From contig DOZC01000036.1 in the NCBI GenBank assembly GCA_003518205.1, forward strand, positions 1-5,009: DNA of 5,009 bases, written 5' to 3'. Position numbers and translations under genes: made by a program. This document shows, piece by piece, positions 1 through 5,009 of this stretch. This stretch comes from Minisyncoccota bacterium (GTDB lineage Bacteria; Patescibacteriota; Microgenomatia; UBA1400; PJMF01). Position 1 is the first letter of the stretch; every line of letters starts with the position of its first letter. The notes below the pieces were generated by a model. The model saw only the letters and a program-made list of their open reading frames with translations. It was not told the origin of the DNA and did not search any database.

Positions 1-552
1 TTAAATGAGTTACGAGAGGAGTTGAAGTTTGATGGCTGGACCGGTTTTAGTGGCGGTGAATTTATGAGAACTTATGCTTTAGAAAAAGGCTTGTTTGCTC
101 AGGAAGCCGGCTTGCATCATGACTCAAGACATTACGAAGATGATTTTGATCGACAGATTGATTTTGGGATGCGTACTAAGCTGGAGAGTTTTCATCGCCA
201 AATTATTGAATCATGGCTATCGGGATTTTTGGCTCAAGGCGTACCTGGAGTATTAAAAGTTTTAATGTATTGCAGTGAAGATGCCATCAGAATTGATCGC
301 ATTGTTAACCGCGACCAGATTACAGTTGAAGAGGCCAAAAAGAATATGCACGATCGCTATGTGGCCAATTTGGCAAAATGGTCCCGACTTTATTATGATC
401 AATGGCAAGAATGGGTGGTGACTCGGGGCATAGTCAAGGATACTGATCCAATTGATTTTTGGCGGCCAGATCTCTACGATATAGTCATTGATACGTACTC
501 TACTAATCAAAAACAGAGTTTACGGATCGTCATGGATGCCCTCACCACGTAA
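1..552 (+). CDS. Cytidylate kinase-like nucleotide kinase, 5'-truncated by the window edge
   Basis: The reading frame is open from base 1 to the TAA at 550-552, leaving 183 residues of a longer protein. The TTG at 22 is in frame but is not a credible start, because the fold is already under way. Visible similarity is to the CMP/AAA-type cytidylate kinase family, which phosphorylates (d)CMP with ATP in the cytoplasm: FSGGEFMRTYALEKG (residues 16-30 of the visible part) resembles the 'SGG(D/E)FMR' segment after the P-loop, IIESWLSGF (68-76) fits the 'VIEGRL' strand, RIDRIVNRDQITVEEA (97-112) fits the lid region, and YDIVIDT (159-165) is the usual C-terminal strand. The P-loop (GxxGSGKS/T) would lie upstream of base 1 and cannot be seen. 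The start of the next gene lies inside the last 17 bp, suggesting one operon. A kinase of this family is fairly sure; the exact substrate (CMP, dCMP or another nucleotide) is inferred. Confidence 0.75.
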   Translation, partial: LNELREELKFDGWTGFSGGEFMRTYALEKGLFAQEAGLHHDSRHYEDDFDRQIDFGMRTKLESFHRQIIESWLSGFLAQGVPGVLKVLMYCSEDAIRIDRIVNRDQITVEEAKKNMHDRYVANLAKWSRLYYDQWQEWVVTRGIVKDTDPIDFWRPDLYDIVIDTYSTNQKQSLRIVMDALTT

Positions 553-1234
553 ACTCACTTCCAAAAAATCGTTGTCCCATAGTGGTGGCGTTGTGGCGGC
601 ACCAGCTTCATTATTTTTGCCCTTTTTAGGCCTAAGCCTTTTTTTATGGTTTAGTTATCGCTCCTTATTTAGTTTTCCAGTTTGGTTTGATGAATCAGTT
701 GGCAAGGCACTATTTTTTGGATTACCAGTTTGGTTTTATATCATGATTTCTGGCACTAAACAGATTGTGGAAACTTTGGCCTGGCCCAGATTTCGTCGAG
801 GCTTGTGGTTAGGCTTGGCTATTGGGGGCTTGTTTGGATTTGTGGCCGCGATTTTGGCTGCTTGGCAAAAAACTGGTCAAATTCAACCGGCGGGAGTTTT
901 TATGACCGACCAGTTTTGGAAGCAGTTTGTTTTGGCTTTGATGACGGCGTTTTGGGAAACTTTATTCTTTTTCAGCTTTGTCCAAACTGTGATCCAGGCT
1001 AAACTCAAACATTGGTCTTGGTTAAACCAGGCGCTAGTTGTAGCGGGGATTTTTTTGGTATTTCATTTACCCAATACGATTCTGAGATTCTCTGGCGTGG
1101 CTATCATGCAGCAAGCGGTTTTGCTGTTTTTCTTTGCCATAGGTCAGGCTTTACTATTTACTCGAGAAAAAAATGCCTACGCCCTAATTTTATCTCACGC
1201 AATTTGGGGTATGGTGCTGTTGCTTCATTTTTAA
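536..1234 (+). CDS. CPBP/Rce1-like polytopic membrane protein with degenerate catalytic motifs
   Basis: The 232-residue protein is very hydrophobic with about seven likely membrane segments (roughly residues 24-41, 57-72, 88-110, 128-150, 163-180, 187-207, 213-231) after a basic N-terminus. The order of motifs resembles the CPBP (CAAX/bacteriocin-processing) intramembrane glutamyl endopeptidases. WETLFFFSF (140-148) sits where EExxxR is expected, FLVFH (173-177) matches FxxxH, and HAIWG (221-225) sits where HxxxN is expected. Glu141, His177 and His221 are kept, but the second Glu is Thr, the Arg is Phe and the final Asn is Gly, so activity may be altered or lost. I chose ATG 536 because the frame farther upstream has only an ATT at 488, deep inside the preceding gene. 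ATG 536 has a weak GGAT eight bases upstream and overlaps the kinase stop by 17 bp, which fits coupled translation. Family membership is likely but not certain; the target is unknown. Confidence 0.6.
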   Translation: MPSPRKLTSKKSLSHSGGVVAAPASLFLPFLGLSLFLWFSYRSLFSFPVWFDESVGKALFFGLPVWFYIMISGTKQIVETLAWPRFRRGLWLGLAIGGLFGFVAAILAAWQKTGQIQPAGVFMTDQFWKQFVLALMTAFWETLFFFSFVQTVIQAKLKHWSWLNQALVVAGIFLVFHLPNTILRFSGVAIMQQAVLLFFFAIGQALLFTREKNAYALILSHAIWGMVLLLHF

Positions 1235-1320
1235 GTCAAGGCGTTTTTAATTAAGGCGTCAAATTTGAGACTGAGCTTTTGCTATTTGAAAAGAGCTAGT
1301 TATAATAGGCGCTTCTGTTT
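1235..1320 (+). promoter_or_regulatory. Promoter for the DUF5667-like gene (TTGCTA-16-TATAAT)
   Basis: This 86-bp gap holds a perfect -10 hexamer TATAAT at 1301-1306, with TTGCTA (4 of 6 to TTGACA) at 1279-1284 and a 16-bp spacer. Transcription would begin near 1313, only about eight bases before the ATG at 1321, and no Shine-Dalgarno sequence lies between, so the mRNA may be nearly leaderless. A short inverted repeat, CTTTT (1276-1280) and AAAAG (1289-1293), overlaps the -35 region. The direct repeat AAGGCGT occurs at 1238-1244 and 1253-1259. No convincing terminator for the upstream gene is visible. Confidence 0.55.
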
Positions 1321-1860
1321 ATGTCAAAACGTATCATTAGTTTGCATTTATTGGGATGGATCTTGGCTGGAGTAATTTTAGTGATTTCACTTATGTCAGC
1401 TGCTAGACTGACTGTTGATCAAGGCCATACTGCCAGTGGTCGGACTTGGTATTGGAGTCGAACTATCTTACCAGACCACGTGCTTTATCCTTTATTGATG
1501 GTGGTAGATCGGTTGGCATTGGAAACTACCTCTGATCCGAAAACTCGAGTTTATATACAAGTTAACTACAGCTATCGTCGGACTCAGTCAGCTTTAACTT
1601 TAATCGAAAAAAACCAACCAGAATTGGCTTTGACGACTCTAACCAAGGCTCAAAAATATCTCAATCAAGCCGCTACCGAGGCTTTAGTAGCGGAGTTGGC
1701 AATACCAGAAAAACGCTTAATCATTAAAGCCATCGATCATCTCAATTCTGTCACCGATGGGGCTCTACCTAGTTTTACGACTTACGACCGGGGAGTGCTT
1801 CAAGAATTGAGACAAGAAGCAGTTGTTTTAGAAGAAAAGCTGATAGATTCGATAAAATAA
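1321..1860 (+). CDS. Membrane-anchored DUF5667-like protein
   Basis: The 179-residue protein starts at an ATG placed directly downstream of a TATAAT promoter. Residues 3-4 (Lys-Arg) followed by a hydrophobic stretch at about 8-28 make an uncleaved signal anchor, or possibly a signal peptide, so the rest probably lies outside the cytoplasmic membrane. The segment from ILPDHVLYPLLMVVDRLAL (49-67) onward resembles the DUF5667 pattern, 'LPdsplYplKr..E.v.l', followed by amphipathic helices rich in Ala, Leu, Gln, Glu and Lys (about 73-120) and a final helix at 155-178. DUF5667-type proteins have no established biochemical function that I know of. They are often small envelope proteins, which fits this topology. 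The gene seems monocistronic: it has its own promoter and is followed by terminator-like sequences. No catalytic motif or cysteine pair is visible. Domain assignment is by eye and moderate. Confidence 0.65.
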   Translation: MSKRIISLHLLGWILAGVILVISLMSAARLTVDQGHTASGRTWYWSRTILPDHVLYPLLMVVDRLALETTSDPKTRVYIQVNYSYRRTQSALTLIEKNQPELALTTLTKAQKYLNQAATEALVAELAIPEKRLIIKAIDHLNSVTDGALPSFTTYDRGVLQELRQEAVVLEEKLIDSIK

Positions 1861-1863
1861 GAC

Positions 1864-1900
1864 ACTAATTAGTTTTTTTTGCCCATTTACGGCAATTTTT
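1864..1900 (+). terminator. Possible intrinsic terminator(s) after the DUF5667-like gene
   Basis: Two overlapping candidates lie just past the stop codon. The first is the palindrome ACTAATTAGT (1864-1873), running into eight T (1873-1880); its stem is short and AT-rich. The second is a hairpin of TTGCC (1879-1883) and GGCAA (1891-1895) with a seven-base loop, followed by five T (1896-1900). Both stems are short (about 3 and 5 bp), so strength is doubtful, but position and T-runs fit an exit signal for the upstream gene. Confidence 0.4.
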
Positions 1901-1978
1901 ATCCTTTTCGAATACACATTTTTGTTTAGAGGAAACTTGGCCTGGATATTTGCTCTTTTTTGATGTAGTTTGTTAGAG

Positions 1979-2008
1979 TTGACACTCTCTGAGTTTCCGT
2001 GTCATTCT
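1979..2008 (+). promoter_or_regulatory. Candidate promoter for nrdR-nrdJ
   Basis: A perfect TTGACA (1979-1984) is followed after 18 bp by CATTCT (2003-2008). This hexamer keeps the A and the final T of the -10 element and is preceded by TG at 2000-2001, an extended -10 arrangement. Transcription would begin near 2015, leaving a leader of about 77 bases before nrdR. The -35 lies inside the small inverted repeat AGAGT/ACTCT (1975-1979, 1984-1988), and GACAC/GTGTC (1981-1985, 1999-2003) forms another. The weak -10 makes this tentative. Confidence 0.35.
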
Positions 2009-2029
2009 TAACGTCCTGTTTACAAGATA

Positions 2030-2045
2030 ACACAATAGGTTGTGG
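2030..2045 (+). promoter_or_regulatory. NrdR box 1 (upstream)
   Basis: ACACAATAGGTTGTGG matches 13 of 16 positions of the known NrdR-box consensus ACACWATATATWGTGT, including both conserved ACAC and TTGTG arms. It starts exactly 32 bp before box 2, so both boxes lie on nearly the same face of the helix, as is typical for tandem NrdR sites. Confidence 0.8.
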
Positions 2046-2061
2046 CTTTTAAATTTTAAAA

Positions 2062-2077
2062 ACACTACATATTGTAT
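2062..2077 (+). promoter_or_regulatory. NrdR box 2 (proximal to nrdR)
   Basis: ACACTACATATTGTAT matches 14 of 16 positions of the NrdR-box consensus. It ends 14 bases before the nrdR start codon. Together with box 1 it forms the tandem operator expected for NrdR repression of an nrd operon; here the repressor gene itself is first in the operon, so autoregulation is implied. Confidence 0.85.
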
Positions 2078-2091
2078 TTAGATGACGACTT

Positions 2092-2580
2092 ATGTTATGT
2101 CCTTTTTGTCATCATGATGGTACTGCCGTGGTTGACTCACGGGATGCCGAAAATGGAGAAGTGACCAGACGAAGACGGGTTTGTGAGCATTGCCATCGAC
2201 GCTTTACAACCTACGAAAAAATTGAGGGTTTGGATTTAAAAGTCATCAAAAAAGACGGCTCTAAGCAGGAATTTGATCGAGAAAAAGTCAAGCGAGGTTT
2301 GGTTAAGGCCACCTGGAAGCGGCCGGTGAGTTTAGCTCAAATCGATGACATTATCACCGAAGTTGAAGCCAAAATTCGTCAGCGCGGTGGCCGAGAAATT
2401 AAAAGTTGGGAAATTGGCAATCTAGTGATTAATCGGCTTCGCAAACTTGATCCGCTGGCTTATTTGCTCTTTGCCAGTGTTTACCGCGACTTTGCCAGTT
2501 TGGAGGATTTTCAGCAAGAACTCCAAAAACTTGAAATTCAGGGCAACGGCTCTGCCAAGATTACTTGCGTCACTAACTAG
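2092..2580 (+). CDS. nrdR: Transcriptional repressor NrdR (Zn-ribbon plus ATP-cone)
   Basis: This 162-residue protein has the full NrdR layout. A zinc ribbon has Cys3/Cys6 in MLCPFC and Cys31/Cys34 in RRRRVCEHC, with the hallmark VVDSRD (13-18), RRRR (26-29) and RRFTTYE (36-42). An ATP-cone follows (about 49-139), with LKVIKKDGSKQEFDREKV, KRPVS (76-80), IGNLVINRLRKLD and the near-canonical FASVYRDF. NrdR binds ATP/dATP in the cone and represses ribonucleotide reductase genes when dATP is high. ATG 2092 is chosen because it puts the first zinc cysteine at position 3, as in other NrdR proteins; no clear Shine-Dalgarno precedes it. It is slightly longer than E. coli NrdR (149 aa) through a C-terminal tail. 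In the usual AY(V/I)RFASVYR stretch it has Leu for Arg (AYLLFASVYR). It sits 11 bp before the reductase gene and behind two NrdR boxes. Confidence 0.96.
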   Translation: MLCPFCHHDGTAVVDSRDAENGEVTRRRRVCEHCHRRFTTYEKIEGLDLKVIKKDGSKQEFDREKVKRGLVKATWKRPVSLAQIDDIITEVEAKIRQRGGREIKSWEIGNLVINRLRKLDPLAYLLFASVYRDFASLEDFQQELQKLEIQGNGSAKITCVTN

Positions 2581-2586
2581 AGAGGT
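2581..2586 (+). promoter_or_regulatory. Ribosome binding site of nrdJ
   Basis: AGAGGT, continuing as GAGGTG, lies between the nrdR stop and the nrdJ ATG at 2592 with suitable spacing. It is complementary to the 16S 3' end and fixes the start of the reductase in preference to the later in-frame ATG at residue 29. Confidence 0.7.
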
Positions 2587-2591
2587 GTGTC

Positions 2592-4811
2592 ATGTTATCT
2601 AAAACCAAAACCAAAACTCAAGCCCAACCAAAATCTGAGGTTGGAGCAAAAGTCGCGACTTTACCTAAGAAAAAAATGCGATTTGTGGATCGAAAACTTT
2701 CTAAGGGTTTGGGAGAAGCGGTGGCCAAACGCACGATTTTACGAACTAGTGAAGCTGGGGTTTTGGAAACTTGGGCTGATGTAGCTCATCGGGTGGCTTT
2801 GGGGAATTCTCAATTGATTAAAGATCAGGAACAGCAAAAACTGGAATATGAGTTACTTCGCAAGCATATTGCTAATGCCTCACTCTTGCTCAGCGGTCGC
2901 CATCTACAACACGGTGATGAAACCCAGCCCAACAGAAATATGGAAGTTTTTACCAACTGTTCCACTGCCTCTAGCTCTTTTGTGTTGTTTTATCTTTTAC
3001 TCAATGGTTCTGGAGTGGGGCGAGCCTATGATGATGATTTGATGGTGGTCAATTGGGACTACATGCCGATTGTGCGGTGTGTTTTGGATGAAAAACATGC
3101 CGATTTTCAATGGGGTATTGATGAAAGTGTCAGAGAAGCGCGACACAAATATAAGGCAGCTCATTGGTTTGAAGTGCCCGATACCCGCGAGGGTTGGGCT
3201 CAAGCTGTCGAAAAAATTGAGACCATGGCTTTCGACAAGAAATATAAAGAAGAGCTGTTGATTTTGGATTTTTCCAAAGTTCGTCCTAGAGGTGCCAAAA
3301 TCGGAGGGATGCAAAATCGCCCAGCTTCAGGACCTCGGCCGCTGATGAATGCAATCGAAAAAGTTACTACTGTTAAAGCCGCAGGATTGTCAGCCTGGAA
3401 ACAAACGATTTTTGTAGATCACTATTTATCTGAATGTGTTTTGGTGGGTGGAGCTCGTCGGGCGGCTAGAATTGCAGTCAAAACTTGGACTGATTCGGGA
3501 ATTTTTGATTTTATCTCTATTAAAAAAGGCGGCTTTTTATGGTCAGCTAACAACAGTGTGGCCGTGGATGATAAATTTTGGAAACAAAAAAGTCAGCACT
3601 CTCAAAAAGTTTTAGAAGCAGTGTTGCAAGCTTCTTACTTTGATAAAACTGGTGAGCCGGGGTTTGTGAATCAACATAAATTAGTTCAAAACGATGAAGG
3701 CTTTGACGGTTATTTAGATGGCAAATACGCTCAAAGTAAAAAATATCAGCCCATGAAGCGAACAGTAGTCATGATGGCTGAGGTGGCCAAACGAGCCAGT
3801 TCTAAGTATTACACTCAAATTCCCAATCCCTGTGGTGAAATCACTCTGAATATGTTGGGCGGCTATTGTGTGATTGCTGACGTGGTGCCTTATTTCGCCC
3901 CAGATGTAGATGCGGCCGAAGAAGCTTTCCGAGTGGCCACTCGGGCATTGATGCGAGTCAACACCATGGATTGTCTGTATACCCGCGAGGTCAAGCGTAC
4001 CAATAGAATCGGGGTGGGCATGACCGGCATGCACGAATATGCCTGGAATGCTTTTGGGTTGGCTTTTCGCGAGGTGATTGATGAAAAAAAAGCCAAAGAT
4101 TTTTGGATGACGCTGTCTCGATTCAAACGCGCAGTGATTGATGAGGCCGAAAAATATGCTAAAGTTTTAAAAGTTGCTGTGCCTCATACCAATACCACCA
4201 TTAAACCAGCCGGAACCACGTCCAAGCTTTTCAGTTTATCAGAGGGCGCTCACCTACCAGCTTTGCGAGAATACATTCGGTGGGTGCAGTTTCGCAGTGA
4301 TGATCCTTTGGTGGCCAAGTATGGCAAGATGGGTTATCCCGTTAAAGAACTCAGGAGTTATCCCGGTACAACCGTAGTGGGTTTTCCCACTCAACCTGAG
4401 ATTTGTAAATTGGGCATGAATCACAAATTAGTCACCGCCGGCGAAGCCACCCCGGAGGAACAATATCAGTGGTTGATGTTATTGGAAAAATATTGGATTG
4501 TGGGAGTGGATGAGCAGGGCAACCCATTGACGGAAGATACCGGCAATCAAGTGTCATACACTTTGAAATACGATCCTGAAAAAGTTAGTTACAAAGAGTT
4601 CTCTAAAATGGTTACCAAGTATCAGCCACTGATTAAAACTTGTAGTGTCATGCCGCAAATTTCAGCTACCGCCTATGAATACCAACCAGAAGAAGCGGTG
4701 ACGATTGGTCAGTTCATGGAAGTGGTCAATGAAATTCAAGATGAGGATGATGTCTTGGAAGATATTAGTTTGGATCATCTCAAATGCGATAGCGGAGCTT
4801 GTCCAATTTGA
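2592..4811 (+). CDS. nrdJ: Adenosylcobalamin-dependent (class II) ribonucleoside-triphosphate reductase
   Basis: The enzyme reduces ribonucleotides, probably NTPs, to dNTPs in the cytoplasm, making its thiyl radical from coenzyme B12 without oxygen or a second subunit. At 739 residues it matches the monomeric Lactobacillus leichmannii RTPR type. Visible landmarks are NCS with Cys123 (first redox Cys), LLLNGSGVGR (135-144), GGMQNRPASGPRPLM (238-252), WSANNSV (317-323), PNPCGEI (411-417) with Asn412, radical Cys414 and Glu416, Cys426 (second redox Cys), KPAGTTS (538-544) and a C-terminal CDSGAC (Cys732, Cys737) that relays electrons from thioredoxin or a similar donor. No intein and no N-terminal ATP-cone are seen; residues 1-30 form a Lys-rich extension. 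Cys414 and Cys426 are 12 apart, against 11 for Cys408 and Cys419 in L. leichmannii. It is second in the nrdR operon, so control by the upstream NrdR boxes is expected. No B12 riboswitch is visible. Confidence 0.95.
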   Translation: MLSKTKTKTQAQPKSEVGAKVATLPKKKMRFVDRKLSKGLGEAVAKRTILRTSEAGVLETWADVAHRVALGNSQLIKDQEQQKLEYELLRKHIANASLLLSGRHLQHGDETQPNRNMEVFTNCSTASSSFVLFYLLLNGSGVGRAYDDDLMVVNWDYMPIVRCVLDEKHADFQWGIDESVREARHKYKAAHWFEVPDTREGWAQAVEKIETMAFDKKYKEELLILDFSKVRPRGAKIGGMQNRPASGPRPLMNAIEKVTTVKAAGLSAWKQTIFVDHYLSECVLVGGARRAARIAVKTWTDSGIFDFISIKKGGFLWSANNSVAVDDKFWKQKSQHSQKVLEAVLQASYFDKTGEPGFVNQHKLVQNDEGFDGYLDGKYAQSKKYQPMKRTVVMMAEVAKRASSKYYTQIPNPCGEITLNMLGGYCVIADVVPYFAPDVDAAEEAFRVATRALMRVNTMDCLYTREVKRTNRIGVGMTGMHEYAWNAFGLAFREVIDEKKAKDFWMTLSRFKRAVIDEAEKYAKVLKVAVPHTNTTIKPAGTTSKLFSLSEGAHLPALREYIRWVQFRSDDPLVAKYGKMGYPVKELRSYPGTTVVGFPTQPEICKLGMNHKLVTAGEATPEEQYQWLMLLEKYWIVGVDEQGNPLTEDTGNQVSYTLKYDPEKVSYKEFSKMVTKYQPLIKTCSVMPQISATAYEYQPEEAVTIGQFMEVVNEIQDEDDVLEDISLDHLKCDSGACPI

Positions 4812-4832
4812 GCTGAAATTTTTAGGAGAGTT

Positions 4833-4866
4833 AAATAAAAGGCTTGTTACCTCAATTTATTTTTTT
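4833..4866 (+). terminator. Weak intrinsic terminator candidate after nrdJ
   Basis: AAATAAA plus AGG (4833-4842) can pair with CCT (4850-4852) and TTTATTT (4856-4862) around a seven-base loop with a three-base bulge (CAA). The remaining T-run (4863-4866) follows, with more T after a short interruption. The stem is AT-rich and bulged, so this is a position-based guess as much as a structural one. Confidence 0.3.
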
Positions 4867-4904
4867 GAATTTTTTGGGATTATTTCTTACAGCAAAATCG
4901 CTGA

Positions 4905-4933
4905 TTGCAGGGCTTGACTTCGCGTGATAATAT
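4905..4933 (+). promoter_or_regulatory. Possible promoter for the gene beyond the window
   Basis: TGATAATAT at 4925-4933 can be read as an extended -10 (TGa plus TAATAT, 4928-4933) with TTGCAG (4905-4910) 17 bp upstream. Alternatively, GATAAT (4926-4931) is the -10. Flanking CGCG at 4921-4924 and 4934-4937 gives partial dyad symmetry over the -10, which could be an operator. No start codon with a long frame follows inside the window, so the target gene lies to the right. Confidence 0.3.
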
Positions 4934-4941
4934 CGCGCCTA

Positions 4942-4965
4942 GAGTGCCAAAACGAGTGCCGAAAC
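4942..4965 (+). repeat. 12-bp tandem duplication
   Basis: GAGTGCCAAAAC (4942-4953) is followed at once by GAGTGCCGAAAC (4954-4965): two copies of a 12-bp unit with one difference. It lies just downstream of the candidate promoter, so it would fall in the transcript leader or be a tandem protein-binding site. Function unknown. Confidence 0.75.
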
Positions 4966-4986
4966 GGCCCATACTTTTTCCATCGG

Positions 4987-5008
4987 TTTATTTGAAATTT
5001 CAAATAAA
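4987..5008. repeat. Perfect 22-bp AT-rich palindrome
   Basis: The half-site TTTATTTGAAA (4987-4997) is followed immediately by its exact reverse complement, ending at 5008. There is no loop or mismatch. It could be a binding site for a dimeric regulator or the base of a hairpin. The window ends one base later, so its relation to the next gene cannot be seen. Confidence 0.75.
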
Positions 5009-5009
5009 A

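Noticed and set aside
22..24. TTG as the start of the kinase-like gene
   Set aside because: The frame stays open to base 1, and the missing P-loop shows that the true start is upstream of the window.
488..535. Upstream extension of the CPBP-like protein to an ATT codon
   Set aside because: ATT starts are very rare, and the extension would overlap the kinase gene by 65 bp; ATG 536 gives a natural basic N-terminus before the first membrane segment.
1861..2091. Cobalamin riboswitch ahead of the B12-dependent reductase operon
   Set aside because: I looked for the B12-box core GCCACTG and a long structured leader. The box is absent, and the space is taken by terminator-like sequences, a promoter candidate and NrdR boxes.
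2997..4126. Antisense open frames opposite nrdJ (2997-3314, 3714-4034, 3890-4126)
   Set aside because: They mirror the codons of a strongly conserved enzyme, have no recognisable domains and lie wholly inside nrdJ.
4809..4811. TGA as a recoded glycine codon (Gracilibacteria-type code)
   Set aside because: The TGA falls right after the conserved C-terminal CX4C tail at the family's normal length, so it is a real stop.
2592..4811. Intein or frameshift in nrdJ
   Set aside because: The frame is continuous, its length equals the family norm, and all motifs are in order.
4844..4924. Small ORF from TTG 4844 after an AGGAG at 4824-4828
   Set aside because: Only 26 codons, a rare start codon, and 15 bases between SD and start; it runs through T-rich, terminator-like sequence.
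4914..4931. Promoter made of TTGACT (4914-4919) and GATAAT (4926-4931)
   Set aside because: The spacer would be only 6 bp, far too short for sigma70-type recognition; a 17-bp pairing with TTGCAG is preferred.

Overview
The window is AT-leaning bacterial DNA with five protein genes, all on the + strand, tightly packed and read with the standard code: TAA, TAG and TGA all act as natural stops, and the reductase ends with TGA exactly at its expected C-terminus. Small genes, AdoCbl-dependent NrdJ as the visible ribonucleotide reductase, a DUF5667-like envelope protein and a CPBP-like membrane protein together suggest a Candidate Phyla Radiation (Patescibacteria, e.g. Microgenomates-like) genome. 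That assignment is an inference from gene content and style; there is no rRNA here to confirm it. TGA acting as stop argues against the Gracilibacteria/Absconditabacteria lineages, which recode it to glycine.

Left part (1-1234): the 3' part of a cytidylate-kinase-like nucleotide kinase, overlapped by 17 bp by a polytopic membrane protein resembling CPBP/Rce1 proteases but lacking some catalytic-motif residues. The two are probably co-transcribed. Middle (1235-1860): a short intergenic stretch with a good TATAAT promoter almost abutting the start codon of a small membrane-anchored protein with a DUF5667-like domain.

Right part (1861-4811): a 231-bp regulatory region, then nrdR (Zn-ribbon/ATP-cone repressor) and, 11 bp later, nrdJ, a 739-residue monomeric-type adenosylcobalamin-dependent ribonucleoside-triphosphate reductase with a complete set of redox and radical cysteines. 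Two near-consensus NrdR boxes lie 32 bp apart start to start, just upstream of nrdR. This gives a self-contained loop: NrdR senses nucleotide levels through its ATP-cone and represses its own gene and the reductase. No B12-box was found in the leader.

The last 198 bp are non-coding. They hold a weak terminator candidate, a possible promoter, a 12-bp tandem duplication and a perfect 22-bp AT-rich palindrome at the window edge. Most of the window is recognisable housekeeping biology. I see no clearly novel system; the points most worth checking are the NrdR-box pair, the degenerate CPBP motifs and the downstream repeat/palindrome region.
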